A stretch of DNA of 64,000 nucleotides. Source: Acanthosepion lycidas. Lineage: Eukaryota > Mollusca > Cephalopoda > Sepiida > Sepiidae. This document shows, piece after piece, positions 62,601-64,000 of the stretch. The DNA lies in NCBI GenBank assembly GCA_963932145.1, contig OZ010611.1:59529292-59593291 (forward strand), read 5' to 3'. The notes beneath the pieces were generated by a model, which was not told the origin of the DNA, made no database searches, and worked only from the letters and a program-made list of their open reading frames with translations. Numbering within the stretch: the first letter of the stretch is position 1; every line of letters begins with the position of its first letter. The translations under genes and the position numbers were made by a program.

Positions 62601-64000
62601 AAGGACTTACTCACAAATGAATGAAATTATATTTGAACTTTTTTTTTACATCTCTTACCCCCATTTACTTAATTTTAGGAAGTTTTGAGGAATTAAAATT
62701 TCAGCCTCTTCATATTTAAATCAACAATTGGTTTTTGTCAAACACAATTTGCCAAAAATCTGTTCTGAATCATAAAATAAAAAAAAATGCAATAAAACTA
62801 TGGTATTATTTAATTAGAAATTCTTTTAATTACTTTTATAAATAAGATATATTGAGGACACTAGTGTCTCAAGAAAAACAATTTTTGATTAATAATTAAT
62901 TTTTAAAAGAATTGTTTTCTTTTTTTTTTAGATTTTAGAAAAAATTATTAAGTTTTAAATCTTTTAAAAATTTGTATTAATTTCAACCTTTTTAGATGAT
63001 ATTATTAAAAGAAATCGATATTTACTAATCATAAATGAAAAGGCTTAATACAAATCATCAAACACTAATATTTCTAAAAGAATTTTAAAGTTTTTTATTG
63101 TATCTATAAACATGCCGACTTTTGTAAGTACAAGTGACCATATCAGAAAATAAGTGTGATAATTATAGTAAATTTAAAATCAACACTTATAAAATTTGAT
63201 AAAACATTAGGTTACGGTTAATATTTTCCTAAAATTTTAGTATTACTGATACTTAAAAATTAAATGAAAAAGCCACTCATGTCCTTTTCTTCAATTATGT
63301 TTTAAAGATGAAGTCTTTGGGGAAGAACTTTAGATCTGTCAACACAGCTACTATCAGGTTAAAAATACATTTCTGTGATATTTTAAGCTTAAAGTAAATA
63401 TTTGTTTCAGATCAAATTAATTATATTTTAAATCAGCTAATATTACTCAAAGTTTCAGAAAAGTATATTTTATTTTTTGGAGATTCTTTTAATAAAGAGA
63501 ATTACATTGCAATGAAAACTGATAAACAAGGGTGCTAATCAACTATTTTAGCAAAAAAACTCCTTCCAGTCAATTTAAATTAGTTTCTGAAATACAACAA
63601 GGTATTTTGATTATTGGAAATATTCAATTTAATTTATTAGCTTGAAATTAAAACTAAAATAAAAGCTTCAAGATTTTCCATTTTTAAAAATTCATTTTAA
63701 ATCTTAGGTATTGCACTTTTTGTGGAAGTCCCTAGAATAAGTGTATATGGAATAAATATGAAGAGGTCAGTAGTGAGAAAAAATGGAAATTGAACAAAAG
63801 TGAATAGGAAAGAATCAGGCACAATTGTTTATCTTCTAACAATCTGAGTCCATTTTGTGATCAAAGTAATAATTCAAATAAATGCAAATTTGTAAATTAT
63901 TGAAGTCTGCTAAAGTATTGTCAGTGAGAAATGATTAATCTTCATTTGGCTATATTTTCCTTTTTATACAGCTCTCTTGGTCTTAATATTTTTTATGGTA
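62601..64000. other. AT-rich non-coding stretch to the window end
   Basis: Mostly A/T runs with no sustained frame. Two weak exon-like spots: 63,308-63,357, between a pyrimidine-rich TTTTAAAG acceptor and CAG|GTTAAA, and a good-looking acceptor TTTTCCTTTTTATACAG at 63,954-63,970 whose downstream sequence runs off the window. No RNA gene or named repeat is recognised. Confidence 0.45.

Overview
The window is eukaryotic and probably from an invertebrate animal. It is AT-rich, has no operons, and carries a giant tandem satellite, compound (TG)n(TC)n(AT)n microsatellites and several decayed non-LTR retrotransposons. The style of the microsatellites and the retrotransposon families (a Tx1-like LINE with a CCHC ORF1, and an RTE-type fragment) make me think of a mollusc, perhaps a cephalopod. 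That is inference, not proof.

Layout. (1) Bases 1 to about 46,650 are one uninterrupted head-to-tail satellite array with a 201-bp monomer, about 230 copies, all in the same orientation and running off the left end. Bases 1-40,000 are highly homogenised and organised into higher-order repeats (HORs) of changing size: 5, 6, 7, 8, 9, 10 and 16 monomers in different segments. Bases 40,000-44,800 are more diverged and hold relic 6- and 7-monomer HORs. Bases 44,800-46,650 are strongly decayed and look like an older subfamily, so this is the edge of the array. The short open frames inside the array use GTG or TTG starts and are by-products of the 201-bp (3 x 67) period; I do not call them genes.

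(2) From 46,650 to 53,240 is AT-rich single-copy-like DNA holding a half transposon terminus, a perfect 16-bp hairpin, a cluster of CCAAT and CACGTG motifs, (GT)n and (TG)n(TC)n(AT)n microsatellites, one candidate coding exon on the minus strand and a candidate solo LTR.

(3) From 53,245 to 59,893 lies a nearly full-length but dead Tx1/L1-group LINE. It has a 49-bp tandem repeat upstream (possible 5' UTR monomers), a T-rich 5' region, a broken ORF1 with a damaged CCHC knuckle, a broken ORF2 with an AP-type endonuclease, reverse transcriptase and a C-terminal Cys/His motif, and a 3' UTR ending at AATAAA followed by a 13-bp tandem repeat.

(4) From 60,000 to 64,000 is AT-rich DNA with an RTE-like LINE fragment (+), a well-supported candidate terminal coding exon (+, 61,341-61,492) and a minus-strand remnant of an RNase H-bearing LINE. 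If the exon is real, much of the right flank is intron or UTR of a host gene I cannot name.

Overall this reads as a satellite-to-arm transition: a young homogenised core, an ageing edge, then a transposon-rich flank with sparse host exons. There is no operon, RNA gene, CRISPR array or intact enzyme. All coordinates of decayed elements are approximate.
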